Shown in pieces: positions 51,250-59,622 of a DNA stretch of 64,000 bases (the stretch's first letter is position 1; every line of letters begins with the position of its first letter). The notes under the pieces were generated by a model. It did no database searches. It worked only from the letters and a program-made list of their open reading frames with translations, and was not told where the DNA came from. A program made the translations under genes and the position numbers. This stretch comes from Burkholderiales bacterium (GTDB lineage: Bacteria; Pseudomonadota; Gammaproteobacteria; Burkholderiales; Burkholderiaceae_D), in the NCBI GenBank assembly GCA_016200895.1, contig JACQDX010000145.1:91489-155488 (forward strand), read 5' to 3'.

Positions 51250-52677
51250 TTAATAACGGTAGTGATCTGGCTTGTAAGGGCCATTTTGATTCACGCCGAT
51301 ATAGGCAGCCTGTTCATCTGTCAGCACGCTCAGTTGTGCATTGAGTTTTTTCAATTGCAGACGGGCGACTTTTTCATCCAGGTGTTTAGGCAAAGTGTAG
51401 ACGCCGACTGGATATTTCGCTGTGTTGGCAAACAATTCGATTTGCGCAATAGTCTGGTTGGCAAAAGAAGAACTCATGACATACGATGGGTGACCTGTAC
51501 CGCAACCCAGGTTCACCAAACGACCTTCTGCCAGCAAGATGATGCGTTTGCCGTCAGGGAAAATCACGTGGTCAACTTGTGGCTTGATGTTTTCCCAGGT
51601 GTATTGCTTCAATGCAGCGACGTCGATTTCATTATCGAAGTGACCGATGTTGCAAACGATGGCCTGGTCTTTCATCTTCAGCATGTGCGCGTGGCTGATG
51701 ACGTGGTAGTTACCTGTCGTTGTCACGAAAATGTCGCCATGTTCAGCAGCATATTCCATGGTCACAACGCGGTAACCTTCCATCGCTGCCTGCAATGCGC
51801 AGATGGGATCGATTTCAGTTACCCATACTTGTGCGGACAAGGCACGCATGGCCTGGGCGGAGCCCTTGCCTACATCACCGTAACCGGCGATAACGGCAAC
51901 CTTGCCAGCAATCATGACGTCAGTTGCACGCTTGATGCCGTCAACCAGGGATTCACGGCAGCCGTACAGGTTGTCGAATTTGGATTTGGTGACGGAATCA
52001 TTGACGTTGATGGCAGGGAAAGCCAGCTTGCCATCTTTGTGCATCTGGTACAAACGATGTACGCCCGTAGTCGTTTCTTCTGTCACGCCCTTGATTTCCG
52101 CCAGGCGTTTGGAGTACCAGGTGCCATCGATAGCCAGATGTTTTTTGATCGCATTGAAGAGGCAGATTTCTTCTTCTGAACCGGGGTTGGCCAGCACAGA
52201 AATATCTGTTTCTGCACGTGTACCAAGATGCAGCAACAATGTCGCGTCGCCGCCATCATCAAGAATCATGTTGGAATAGCCGCCGTCTTTCCATTCGAAA
52301 ATACGGTGGGTGAAATCCCAGTATTCATCCAGGTTTTCGCCTTTGAAAGCGAAAACTGGTGTGCCGCCAGCAGCAATCGCTGCAGCTGCGTGGTCTTGTG
52401 TGGAGTAGATATTGCAAGATGCCCAGCGCACTTCTGCACCCAGGGCCAGCAGTGTTTCGATGAGCACGGCGGTCTGGATAGTCATGTGCAGGGAACCGGT
52501 GATACGGGCACCCTTCAATGGTTGAGTAGCCGCGAATTCTTCACGGATAGCCATCAGGCCTGGCATTTCTGTTTCTGCAATGCGGATTTCCTTGCGGCCC
52601 CAGTCAGCGAGACTCAGGTCAGCAACGAAAAAATCTTGGGAAACGATATTGGATGTGTTTGCTACGACGGCGTTCAT
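51250..52677 (-). CDS. ahcY: Adenosylhomocysteinase (S-adenosylhomocysteine hydrolase)
   Basis: A 475-residue cytoplasmic enzyme that converts S-adenosylhomocysteine into adenosine and homocysteine. Visible marks are the substrate-binding SCNIYSTQDHAAAAIA, the catalytic His/Lys/Asp region with NVNDSVTKSKFDNLYGC, the NAD site AVIAGYGDVGKGSAQ, and the C-terminal KPDHYRY needed for cofactor binding. The start at 52677 follows AAAGGAGG. A riboswitch lies in the leader, so the product of methylation induces its own removal. Confidence 0.97.
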   Translation of the reverse strand: MNAVVANTSNIVSQDFFVADLSLADWGRKEIRIAETEMPGLMAIREEFAATQPLKGARITGSLHMTIQTAVLIETLLALGAEVRWASCNIYSTQDHAAAAIAAGGTPVFAFKGENLDEYWDFTHRIFEWKDGGYSNMILDDGGDATLLLHLGTRAETDISVLANPGSEEEICLFNAIKKHLAIDGTWYSKRLAEIKGVTEETTTGVHRLYQMHKDGKLAFPAINVNDSVTKSKFDNLYGCRESLVDGIKRATDVMIAGKVAVIAGYGDVGKGSAQAMRALSAQVWVTEIDPICALQAAMEGYRVVTMEYAAEHGDIFVTTTGNYHVISHAHMLKMKDQAIVCNIGHFDNEIDVAALKQYTWENIKPQVDHVIFPDGKRIILLAEGRLVNLGCGTGHPSYVMSSSFANQTIAQIELFANTAKYPVGVYTLPKHLDEKVARLQLKKLNAQLSVLTDEQAAYIGVNQNGPYKPDHYRY

Positions 52678-52701
52678 CACGCCCTCCTTTCTAATGAAAA
52701 A

Positions 52702-52775
52702 AGTAACGTGAGCGCGGTTATGGATATCCCAAGCCTGGCAAAAACTTGTAGTTTTCGTCGCAACGCTCCTTGGAA
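52702..52775 (-). ncRNA. S-adenosylhomocysteine (SAH) riboswitch upstream of ahcY
   Basis: The minus-strand leader of ahcY contains CCAAGGAGCGTTGCGACG, then GCCAGGCTTGG, then AACCGCGCTCACG. These match the recalled consensus of the SAH riboswitch (GAGGAGCG-UUGC-ACG, CAGGCUCGG, GGCGCUCACG): CCAAG and CTTGG pair as the main stem, and GAGCG with CGCTC form the pseudoknot. The order and spacing are correct. It lies 25 nt before the start codon, so it probably turns on translation when SAH binds. Confidence 0.88.
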
Positions 52776-52872
52776 GATTTGAAGTATAGCGCAGCTCAGG
52801 CATTTTTGCTGATTTCTTGCATTATCAAATAAATAAGCAAATTAATCAGCAAAGAAATCAGCAAAATCACAG

Positions 52873-53343
52873 TCAGGGCTGGTTTTCCGGCAGGCTCAGT
52901 TGCTTTTCAAAGCAAACGGCCTCTGCCTTGCCCACATATTTGCCAAAATTGGGGATGCGGCAATAACCATGTTTTTCATAAAAGGCGACGGCGCGCTGGT
53001 TGACCAGGCGGGTTTCCAGACGCAGCTTATGATAGCCATATTCTTTGGCGACATCTTCAAGATGCTCCAATACGGCAAGACCCACACCCGCTACCCGTGC
53101 ATACATGCGCTTGACTTCAGCTACGCCCTCGCACATGGGGCGAAAAGCGCCGCAGCCCACTGCCTTGCCATCCGCATTGCGTGCTAGCACAAATAGCGCA
53201 CCCGGCACACGTACATCCTCTGCGTCAAAGGATGAACGCCCGCTGCTACCGGTAATGTCGGCCAGGCGGGCAGAGAGTTCATCCAGCAAAACCGCAGCCT
53301 CGGGTAAGGCGGGATCTGCGGCGGCTATGTGAAACTGATGCAT
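52873..53343 (-). CDS. GNAT-family N-acetyltransferase
   Basis: A 156-residue acetyltransferase-like protein. The acetyl-CoA-binding region is VKRMYARVAGVGLAVLEHLE, in which the usual Q/R-x-x-G-x-G/A loop reads R-V-A-G-V-G, and the C-terminal motif ETRLVNQRAVAFYEKHGYCR is typical. Substrate is unknown. It is 23 bp downstream of apt on the same strand, which suggests co-transcription. Confidence 0.85.
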   Translation of the reverse strand: MHQFHIAAADPALPEAAVLLDELSARLADITGSSGRSSFDAEDVRVPGALFVLARNADGKAVGCGAFRPMCEGVAEVKRMYARVAGVGLAVLEHLEDVAKEYGYHKLRLETRLVNQRAVAFYEKHGYCRIPNFGKYVGKAEAVCFEKQLSLPENQP

Positions 53344-53366
53344 GCGAGTAAGTACCAGCTAGCCTG

Positions 53367-53909
53367 TTAATGCCCGTCGAAATTACAGACTGTGAACAAG
53401 GGCAAGCCACTGTCACGGATGATTTTTGAGCCACCAAGTTCAGGCAAGTCAACAATGACCGCTCCTTCCACTACGGTTGCACCCAGGCGTTCCAGCAATT
53501 TTTTGCCTGCCATCATGGTGCCACCAGTGGCGATCAGGTCGTCGATCAACACCACGCGGTCGCCTTGTTTACAGGCGTCAGAATGCAATTCCACCGTCGC
53601 GCTGCCGTATTCCAGCTCGTATTGCTCAGATACGGTATGGAAAGGCAGCTTGCCCTTCTTACGGATAGGCACAAAACCCAGGTTCAGCTCATAAGCCACT
53701 ACAGAACCGATGATGAAGCCGCGTGCATCCAGGCCAGCCACGACGTCGAGCTTTTCATCCATGTAGCGATGCACAAACATATCAATCAGCACACGGAATA
53801 CCTTAGGATTTTGCAACAAGGGGGTAATGTCGCGGAACATCACGCCTGCTTGTGGCCAGTTTTCCACCGTGCGTATATGTTGTTTAATGTATTCGGCCGG
53901 ATTCAACAT
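53367..53909 (-). CDS. apt: Adenine phosphoribosyltransferase
   Basis: A 180-residue enzyme of purine salvage that makes AMP from adenine and PRPP. The PRPP-binding motif VVLIDDLIATGG (119-130) is exact, and VAGLDARGFIIG (57-68) and FRDITPLLQNP (25-35) are as in the family. It precedes a GNAT gene and follows the Kef-type antiporter by 32 bp on the same strand, so a joint transcript from 55924 is possible. It complements ahcY, whose adenosine product feeds salvage. Confidence 0.95.
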   Translation of the reverse strand: MLNPAEYIKQHIRTVENWPQAGVMFRDITPLLQNPKVFRVLIDMFVHRYMDEKLDVVAGLDARGFIIGSVVAYELNLGFVPIRKKGKLPFHTVSEQYELEYGSATVELHSDACKQGDRVVLIDDLIATGGTMMAGKKLLERLGATVVEGAVIVDLPELGGSKIIRDSGLPLFTVCNFDGH

Positions 53910-53941
53910 CGAGCATGTCCTTCAAATTTTAAAATAACCCG

Positions 53942-55924
53942 CTATTTTAACAGCCGCTGCTCAGCTCTAGCGACTGCTTCGGAAGTTCCCCTGACAACGA
54001 CCACGTCGCCATTCTGTAAAACGATGTCATCCAGATGATCAAGCCTGGCTTTACCACGTCGTACGGCATGGATATCGACTTCAAACTCTTCCAGCTTCAA
54101 GTCTGCCAAATGCAAACCCAATGCATTGGCACGTTCGGTCAGCACTACGGTATGCAGGCGTATCTGCATACTCTCTGGGCTGTCGGCAGCATCACTGGCA
54201 CCATGGAAGAAGCCGCGCAGGGATTCATAGCGCGCCTCACGTGCCGCCTGCACCCTGTGCACCACGCGCCGCAAAGGCACGCCCAGCATGACCAGGGCAT
54301 GGGACGCCAGCATCAGGCTGCCTTCCATGAGTTCTGGCACGACTTCAGTAGCACCAGCCGCCCTGAGTTTATCGAGGTCGACATCATCATGGCTGCGCAC
54401 AATAACAGGCAGGCTGGGGTTCATCTCATTAACGAAATGCAAAACCTTGAGAGCGGATGCCGTGCTGGTGTAGGTTACCACCAGTGCCGAGGCGCGGTTG
54501 ACACCCGCCGCCAGCAGGCTTTCACGCCTTGCGGCATCACCATACGAGACATTGGCACCGGCAGTCTGGGCTTCCCGCACGCGGTCAGGGTCAAGATCAA
54601 GTGCGTGATAATCAATATTTTCTTCTGCCAGGATACGCGCCAGACTCTGGCCGCTACGGCCAAAACCGGCGATGATCACATGCTTCTTGGTGGCCATGGT
54701 ACGCGCCGCAATCTGAGTCAGCGCCAGAGATTGCATCATCCACTCATTGGCAGAGAACTTCATGACGATGACGTCTGACTTGGCCAGGATGAAAGGTGAG
54801 ATCAGCATCGAAATCACCATTGATGCCAGGATCAGTTGTACCAGCATGGGATCTACCAATTGCAAACCACCTGCCTGGTTCAGCAAAACGAAGCCAAATT
54901 CACCGGCCTGCGCCAAGCCCAGGCCCGTGCGCAGGGCAACGCTGGTGGAGTTGCCAAAAACCTTGGCCAATGCAGCAATCAGCACCAGTTTCAAAAAGAC
55001 CGGCCCGGTCAGCAGCAATAGCACCAGCCAGAATTGCTCATACACCAGCCGCACATTGAGCAACATGCCAACGGTAATAAAGAACAACCCCAGCAAGACA
55101 TCGCGGAAGGGTTTGATGTCTTCTTCCACCTGATGGCGATATTCAGTCTCTGAAATCAGCATGCCAGCGACAAAGGCACCCAGCGCCATCGACAAACCAG
55201 CTTTCTCGGTCAGCCAGGCAGCGCCGAGAGTAATGAACAAGAGATTCAGCATGAACAACTCTTGCGAGCGCCGCTTGACCACAATATGGAACCAGGCACG
55301 CATGAGCTTTTGCCCGACCACCAGCAATAACACCAGCACGACGATGGCCTTGCCACTCGCCAGCGCCAGGGTCTTGCCCAGGTCAGGGGACTTGGATGCC
55401 AGCGCTGGCACCAGGATCAGTAGTGGCACCACGGCCAGATCCTGGAACAGCAGCACACTGATGATTTGTCGGCCATGCAGGCTTTCCAGCTCCAGCCTTT
55501 CCGTGAGCATTTTGGACACAATCGCTGTCGACGACATGGCCAGCGCTCCGCCAAGGGCAAATGAAGCTTCCCAACTGACCTGGAATAATGTCGGCAGCCA
55601 GCGGCTGGCTATCCAGCCCAATACCATACTGGTCAGTATCGTGACCAGTACCTGCGCCATGCCCAGGCCAAATACTGCCTTGCGCATGGCCATGAGTTTG
55701 GACAGTGAAAATTCCAGTCCTATGGAAAACATCAGGAAGACCACGCCAAATTCAGCCAGTTCATGGGTGACGGCGCTTTCTTGTGCCATGCCAAAACCGT
55801 GAGGGCCTATGAAAATACCAACCACCAGATAACCCAGCATGGGCGGTAGTTGCAGCATACGGAATGCGACCACGCCCAATACGGCAGCAGCCAGCAATAA
55901 AAGTGTGGTGTCCAGTCCTGTCAT
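53942..55924 (-). CDS. KefB/KefC-type cation/proton antiporter with RCK domains
   Basis: A 660-residue inner-membrane protein. Residues 1-385 form twelve or so helices of a CPA2 antiporter (LPPMLGYLVVGIFIGPHGFG, FLMFSIGLEFSL). A TrkA-N (RCK-N) domain follows at about 410-530 with the nucleotide-binding motif IIAGFGRSGQSLARIL, and a TrkA-C domain at about 570-655. Such proteins move potassium and protons and may respond to glutathione adducts. It is divergent from kdsD, 113 bp away. Confidence 0.9.
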   Translation of the reverse strand: MTGLDTTLLLLAAAVLGVVAFRMLQLPPMLGYLVVGIFIGPHGFGMAQESAVTHELAEFGVVFLMFSIGLEFSLSKLMAMRKAVFGLGMAQVLVTILTSMVLGWIASRWLPTLFQVSWEASFALGGALAMSSTAIVSKMLTERLELESLHGRQIISVLLFQDLAVVPLLILVPALASKSPDLGKTLALASGKAIVVLVLLLVVGQKLMRAWFHIVVKRRSQELFMLNLLFITLGAAWLTEKAGLSMALGAFVAGMLISETEYRHQVEEDIKPFRDVLLGLFFITVGMLLNVRLVYEQFWLVLLLLTGPVFLKLVLIAALAKVFGNSTSVALRTGLGLAQAGEFGFVLLNQAGGLQLVDPMLVQLILASMVISMLISPFILAKSDVIVMKFSANEWMMQSLALTQIAARTMATKKHVIIAGFGRSGQSLARILAEENIDYHALDLDPDRVREAQTAGANVSYGDAARRESLLAAGVNRASALVVTYTSTASALKVLHFVNEMNPSLPVIVRSHDDVDLDKLRAAGATEVVPELMEGSLMLASHALVMLGVPLRRVVHRVQAAREARYESLRGFFHGASDAADSPESMQIRLHTVVLTERANALGLHLADLKLEEFEVDIHAVRRGKARLDHLDDIVLQNGDVVVVRGTSEAVARAEQRLLK

Positions 55925-56037
55925 GTCGCCTATTATTGCCGATTTATCGCCTTGCTATCCTGCTTTTGGGCAAACATAATTCATTACGTTACAACTGGCA
56001 AAGTTTTTGCTTTGAGGATTTCGTTTATACTTCCGGC

Positions 56038-57078
56038 ATGAATGAACTGAATGCACCTTTATTTTTTATACAACACCCCACGACAGACGCGGCTGTCGCA
56101 GCACAGCGCGCCCTGAAACTGGCTTGTGAAACCCTGCAAATCGAGGCTGACGCCCTGCTTGCCTTGCAAAAACGCCTGGGCAATGGCGACGCTGCCGGGT
56201 TTGCGCAGGCAGTCAGCATGTTGCTGGCATGCCACGGTAGAGTCGTGGTTTCTGGCATAGGCAAGTCTGGTCATATTGCGCGCAAAATCGCGTCGACCTT
56301 TGCCTCTACCGGCACACCATCGTTTTTTGTCCATCCGGCTGAGGCTGCCCATGGCGACCTCGGCATGGTAACTTCGCAGGATGTGTTTATCGCCATCTCT
56401 TATTCTGGAGAAGCATCTGAACTGATGTCCATCCTGCCCATCATCAAGCGACTGGGCGTGAAACTGATCGCCATGACTGGCAACCCGGAATCCAGCCTGG
56501 GCAAGCTGGCCGATATTCACCTGAACCTGCATGTAGATAAAGAAGCCTGTCCCTTGAACCTGGCACCGACTGCCAGCACTACGGTGACGCTGGCGCTGGG
56601 CGATGCCCTGGCGGTAGCGGTATTGGATGCACGCGGCTTTCGCGAAGAAGACTTTGCCCGCTCCCACCCTGGTGGTTCACTCGGTCGCCGTCTGCTGACG
56701 CATGTCCGGGATGTGATGCGGACTAACGGAGACATCCCGCAGGTAGGCCCTGAAACCAGCCTGAAAACTGCGCTGCTGGAAATTACCAAAAAAGGCATGG
56801 CGATGACTGCCGTGGTGGATGAACAGCAGCAGGTACTGGGCATTTTCACCGATGGTGACTTGCGCCGCCTGATGGATGGCACACGTGATTTTACCCAGTT
56901 GCGCATTGCCGATGTCATGAATCATACCCCACGCCGCATACGTCCGGAACAATTGGCAGTTGAAGCCGTCGAAGTCATGGAAACTTACCGCATCAACCAG
57001 TTACTGGTCGCTGACGACAGCGGCAAACTGGTGGGTGCCTTGCATATACATGACCTGACCAGGGCCAAGGTGATTTGA
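56038..57078 (+). CDS. kdsD: D-arabinose 5-phosphate isomerase
   Basis: A 346-residue isomerase that makes D-arabinose 5-phosphate for Kdo in lipopolysaccharide. The N-terminal SIS domain (about 40-180) contains VSGIGKSGHIARKIASTFAS and SYSGEASELMSI; two CBS domains (about 210-345) follow, as in KdsD/KpsF. The ATG at 56038 agrees with the family N-terminus. Its stop overlaps the kdsC start by 1 bp (TGATG). It opens the Kdo/Lpt operon. Confidence 0.93.
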   Translation: MNELNAPLFFIQHPTTDAAVAAQRALKLACETLQIEADALLALQKRLGNGDAAGFAQAVSMLLACHGRVVVSGIGKSGHIARKIASTFASTGTPSFFVHPAEAAHGDLGMVTSQDVFIAISYSGEASELMSILPIIKRLGVKLIAMTGNPESSLGKLADIHLNLHVDKEACPLNLAPTASTTVTLALGDALAVAVLDARGFREEDFARSHPGGSLGRRLLTHVRDVMRTNGDIPQVGPETSLKTALLEITKKGMAMTAVVDEQQQVLGIFTDGDLRRLMDGTRDFTQLRIADVMNHTPRRIRPEQLAVEAVEVMETYRINQLLVADDSGKLVGALHIHDLTRAKVI

Positions 57079-57629
57079 TGGGTACATCTTTGATAGATAC
57101 AGCAATAGAGATAGCAACAGCAGCAGCCAGCAGGATCAGACTGATGATCTTTGATGTGGATGGCATCCTGACCGACGGCAGCCTGTATTTCGGCCCCGAA
57201 GGTGAAATGATGAAGTGCTTTAACGTGCTGGATGGGCAAGGTATCAAACTCTTGCAACAAGCAGGCATCATCACGGCCATCATCAGTGCGCGGCAATCGG
57301 CCATTGTCAGCAAGCGCGCTGCTGACCTTGGCGTCAGCCATGTCAGCCAGGGCGTCCATGACAAGAAAAGCGCATTCCTTGAGCTGTTGGCCAAGCTGGA
57401 TATTCCCGCTGAAGCCTGTGGCTTTATCGGTGACGATGTGATTGATTTGCCAATACTGACAAGAGTTGGCTTTGCTGCCTGCGTACCGAACGCTCATGCC
57501 GAAGTCCAACAACGCGTGCTATACATTACCAAGGCCACCGGTGGCCAGGGTGCGGCGCGTGAAGTCTGCGACTTCATCCTGCGTGCCCAGGGTAAATATG
57601 AACAGGCCTTGCAAGCATATCTGACATGA
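57078..57629 (+). CDS. kdsC: 3-deoxy-D-manno-octulosonate 8-phosphate phosphatase
   Basis: A 183-residue HAD-superfamily phosphatase that produces Kdo. The nucleophile motif is D26-V-D28 in IFDVDGILTDG; ISAR forms motif II, Lys occurs in VHDKKSAFLE, and GFIGDDVIDLP is motif IV. It lacks a cap domain, as is normal for tetrameric KdsC. It is translationally coupled to kdsD before it and overlaps lptC by 4 bp after it. Confidence 0.95.
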   Translation: MGTSLIDTAIEIATAAASRIRLMIFDVDGILTDGSLYFGPEGEMMKCFNVLDGQGIKLLQQAGIITAIISARQSAIVSKRAADLGVSHVSQGVHDKKSAFLELLAKLDIPAEACGFIGDDVIDLPILTRVGFAACVPNAHAEVQQRVLYITKATGGQGAAREVCDFILRAQGKYEQALQAYLT

Positions 57630-58270
57630 AATCCCACCTGACCATAGACCGCTTCCGCATCTGGCTGGCCGTGATCCTGCTGGGCGTCCTGACTCTGGGC
57701 ACTATCTGGGTGATGGAAGTCATACGCCGTAATGCCGACGATGAGCAAAACCGCAGTTCGGCCAGATCAGCACCTGATTACTATGTAGAGAAATTCAATT
57801 TCATACGCCTGTCGAATAATGGCAAGGCTAATTACCACATCACTGGCGACAGTCTGGTGCATTTGCCGCGTACCGACAATATAGAAATCAAGCACCCGCA
57901 GATTAATAGCTTTGACCAGGACAGGCCACCGCTGCACCTGCGTGCTGACCTGGCCGTGGTGTCACAAAAGTCATCGCTGATCACACCCAAGCGCGAGCAT
58001 GATGAAGTTCATCTGCATGATCATGTCAGCATGGAAAGACCGGAGGGTCTGAGCTCACAATTTGTGCGCGTGGAATCAGATTATCTATTGCTGTTGCCGG
58101 ATGATGATATCGTAAAAACCGACAAGCCAATATTGATCACGACCGGCAGAGCGGTATCCACAGCGACTGGCATGATTGCCAATAATTCTACCCAACATCT
58201 GTCGATGCTGAGCAAGGTTCACATTCAACTCAAGAAGCGTGAACCAGTTCCCAAAGCAGACAGCAAATAA
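57626..58270 (+). CDS. lptC: Lipopolysaccharide export protein LptC
   Basis: A 214-residue bitopic inner-membrane protein with one helix (about 12-30) and a periplasmic beta-jellyroll (PDYYVEKFNFIRLSNNGKAN is the start). LptC links LptBFG with LptA in the transenvelope bridge. Its place after kdsC and before lptA, with a 4-bp overlap, makes the call safe even though LptC sequences diverge. Confidence 0.92.
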   Translation: MKSHLTIDRFRIWLAVILLGVLTLGTIWVMEVIRRNADDEQNRSSARSAPDYYVEKFNFIRLSNNGKANYHITGDSLVHLPRTDNIEIKHPQINSFDQDRPPLHLRADLAVVSQKSSLITPKREHDEVHLHDHVSMERPEGLSSQFVRVESDYLLLLPDDDIVKTDKPILITTGRAVSTATGMIANNSTQHLSMLSKVHIQLKKREPVPKADSK

Positions 58271-58284
58271 TCAAGAAAGCGAAT

Positions 58285-58854
58285 ATGCGTATGATCAATA
58301 CTCCATTCAGCGTCGCCCGCTTATTTAGCCTGGCCTGCCTGAGTCTGGCCTGTGTTTCTGCCTATGCAGAAAAGGCCGACAGTAATAAAGAGACCATCAT
58401 CGAAGCCGGTTATGGCGAGAGCGACGGCAAAACCAGTGTGCGCAGATTGTCCAAGGGTGTCTCGCTGGTGCGCGGCACATTGAATGTCAAGGCAGAAAAT
58501 GCGGTCGTCACCGAAGGTCCGAATGGCGACCAGTTTGTCGTCCTGACTGGCGGCAGCAACCGCAAAGTCAGCTTCCGCCAAAAACGTGATGGAGGCCCGG
58601 ATCTGTGGGTGGATGGAGAAGCTGACCGCGCTGAATACAATCAGAGTACAGAAATCGTTAAATTTATCTCCAAGGCCAAGGTGCGCTATCTGGAAGGTAA
58701 ACGAGTCACTCAGGAACAAGAGGGCGAATACCTGTCTTACGATAGCAAGAATGACTTTTTCATCGGCACCAATTCGACCAGTGGCCAGCATGTGGATGGC
58801 TCTGGCAGCCTGAAAATCATCTTGCAACCAAAACCAGAAAAACAGGCCAATTAA
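58285..58854 (+). CDS. lptA: Lipopolysaccharide transport periplasmic protein LptA
   Basis: A 189-residue periplasmic protein. Signal peptide at 1-28 (ending SAYA-EK). The OstA-like domain has repeated beta segments such as GVSLVRGTLNVKAENAVVTE and EADRAEYNQSTEIVKFISKA. LptA oligomers form the bridge that carries lipopolysaccharide across the periplasm. It lies 14 bp after lptC and 1 bp before lptB. Confidence 0.93.
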   Translation: MRMINTPFSVARLFSLACLSLACVSAYAEKADSNKETIIEAGYGESDGKTSVRRLSKGVSLVRGTLNVKAENAVVTEGPNGDQFVVLTGGSNRKVSFRQKRDGGPDLWVDGEADRAEYNQSTEIVKFISKAKVRYLEGKRVTQEQEGEYLSYDSKNDFFIGTNSTSGQHVDGSGSLKIILQPKPEKQAN

Positions 58855-58855
58855 G

Positions 58856-59611
58856 ATGACTGCACAGTCCAGCAGCACCTTGCTCGTCAAGGGCCTGCAA
58901 AAGCGCTATGGCGCACGCCAGGTGGTGCGTGATGTTTCCCTGCTATTGAAAAGCGGTGAAGTGGTGGGTTTGCTGGGGCCGAATGGCGCTGGCAAGACCA
59001 CCTCGTTTTACATGATCGTTGGCCTGGTGCCTTCCGACGCCGGTGATATCACGATTGATGATGTGAATATTTCACAACTGCCTATCCATGAGCGGGCCGT
59101 ACTGGGTTTGTCTTACCTGCCGCAAGAAGCTTCGGTATTTCGCAAGCTGACGGTGGAAGACAATATCCGTGCCGTACTCGAATTGCAAAAAGACAGTGAA
59201 GGCAAATATCTTGGTGCCAAGAAAATTGAGCAAAGGCTCAATGCCCTGCTGGCAGATTTGCAGATAGAAAAAATACGCGAGAGCCAGGCCCTCTCACTCT
59301 CGGGAGGTGAACGCCGCCGGGTAGAAATTGCCCGCGCTCTGGCCACCAACCCGCGCTTTGTGTTGCTGGATGAACCCTTTGCTGGTGTTGACCCTATCGC
59401 CGTGATCGAGATCCAGCGCATTGTGCGCTTCCTCAAGGAACGCGGCATAGGCGTGCTGATCACGGATCATAATGTGCGTGAAACCCTGGGTATCTGCGAT
59501 CACGCTTACATCATTAATCAAGGCGCGGTACTTGCCAGTGGCAAGCCTGACGACATCATACAAAATGAATCTGTACGTCGCGTTTATCTCGGAGAACATT
59601 TCCGGATGTGA
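58856..59611 (+). CDS. lptB: Lipopolysaccharide ABC transporter ATPase LptB
   Basis: A 251-residue ATPase that drives lipopolysaccharide extraction with LptFG (coded elsewhere). Walker A GPNGAGKTT, Q-loop (YLPQEASVFRKLTVEDN is a LptB mark), signature LSGGERRR, Walker B FVLLDEPFAGVDP and H-loop TDHNVRET are all intact. rpoN follows 11 bp later, as in many proteobacteria. Confidence 0.96.
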   Translation: MTAQSSSTLLVKGLQKRYGARQVVRDVSLLLKSGEVVGLLGPNGAGKTTSFYMIVGLVPSDAGDITIDDVNISQLPIHERAVLGLSYLPQEASVFRKLTVEDNIRAVLELQKDSEGKYLGAKKIEQRLNALLADLQIEKIRESQALSLSGGERRRVEIARALATNPRFVLLDEPFAGVDPIAVIEIQRIVRFLKERGIGVLITDHNVRETLGICDHAYIINQGAVLASGKPDDIIQNESVRRVYLGEHFRM

Positions 59612-59622
59612 CGGGAATCATC

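Noticed and set aside
51250..52803. Longer ahcY reading frame through the leader
   Set aside because: The extension crosses the riboswitch; the ATG at 52677 behind AAAGGAGG is the true start.
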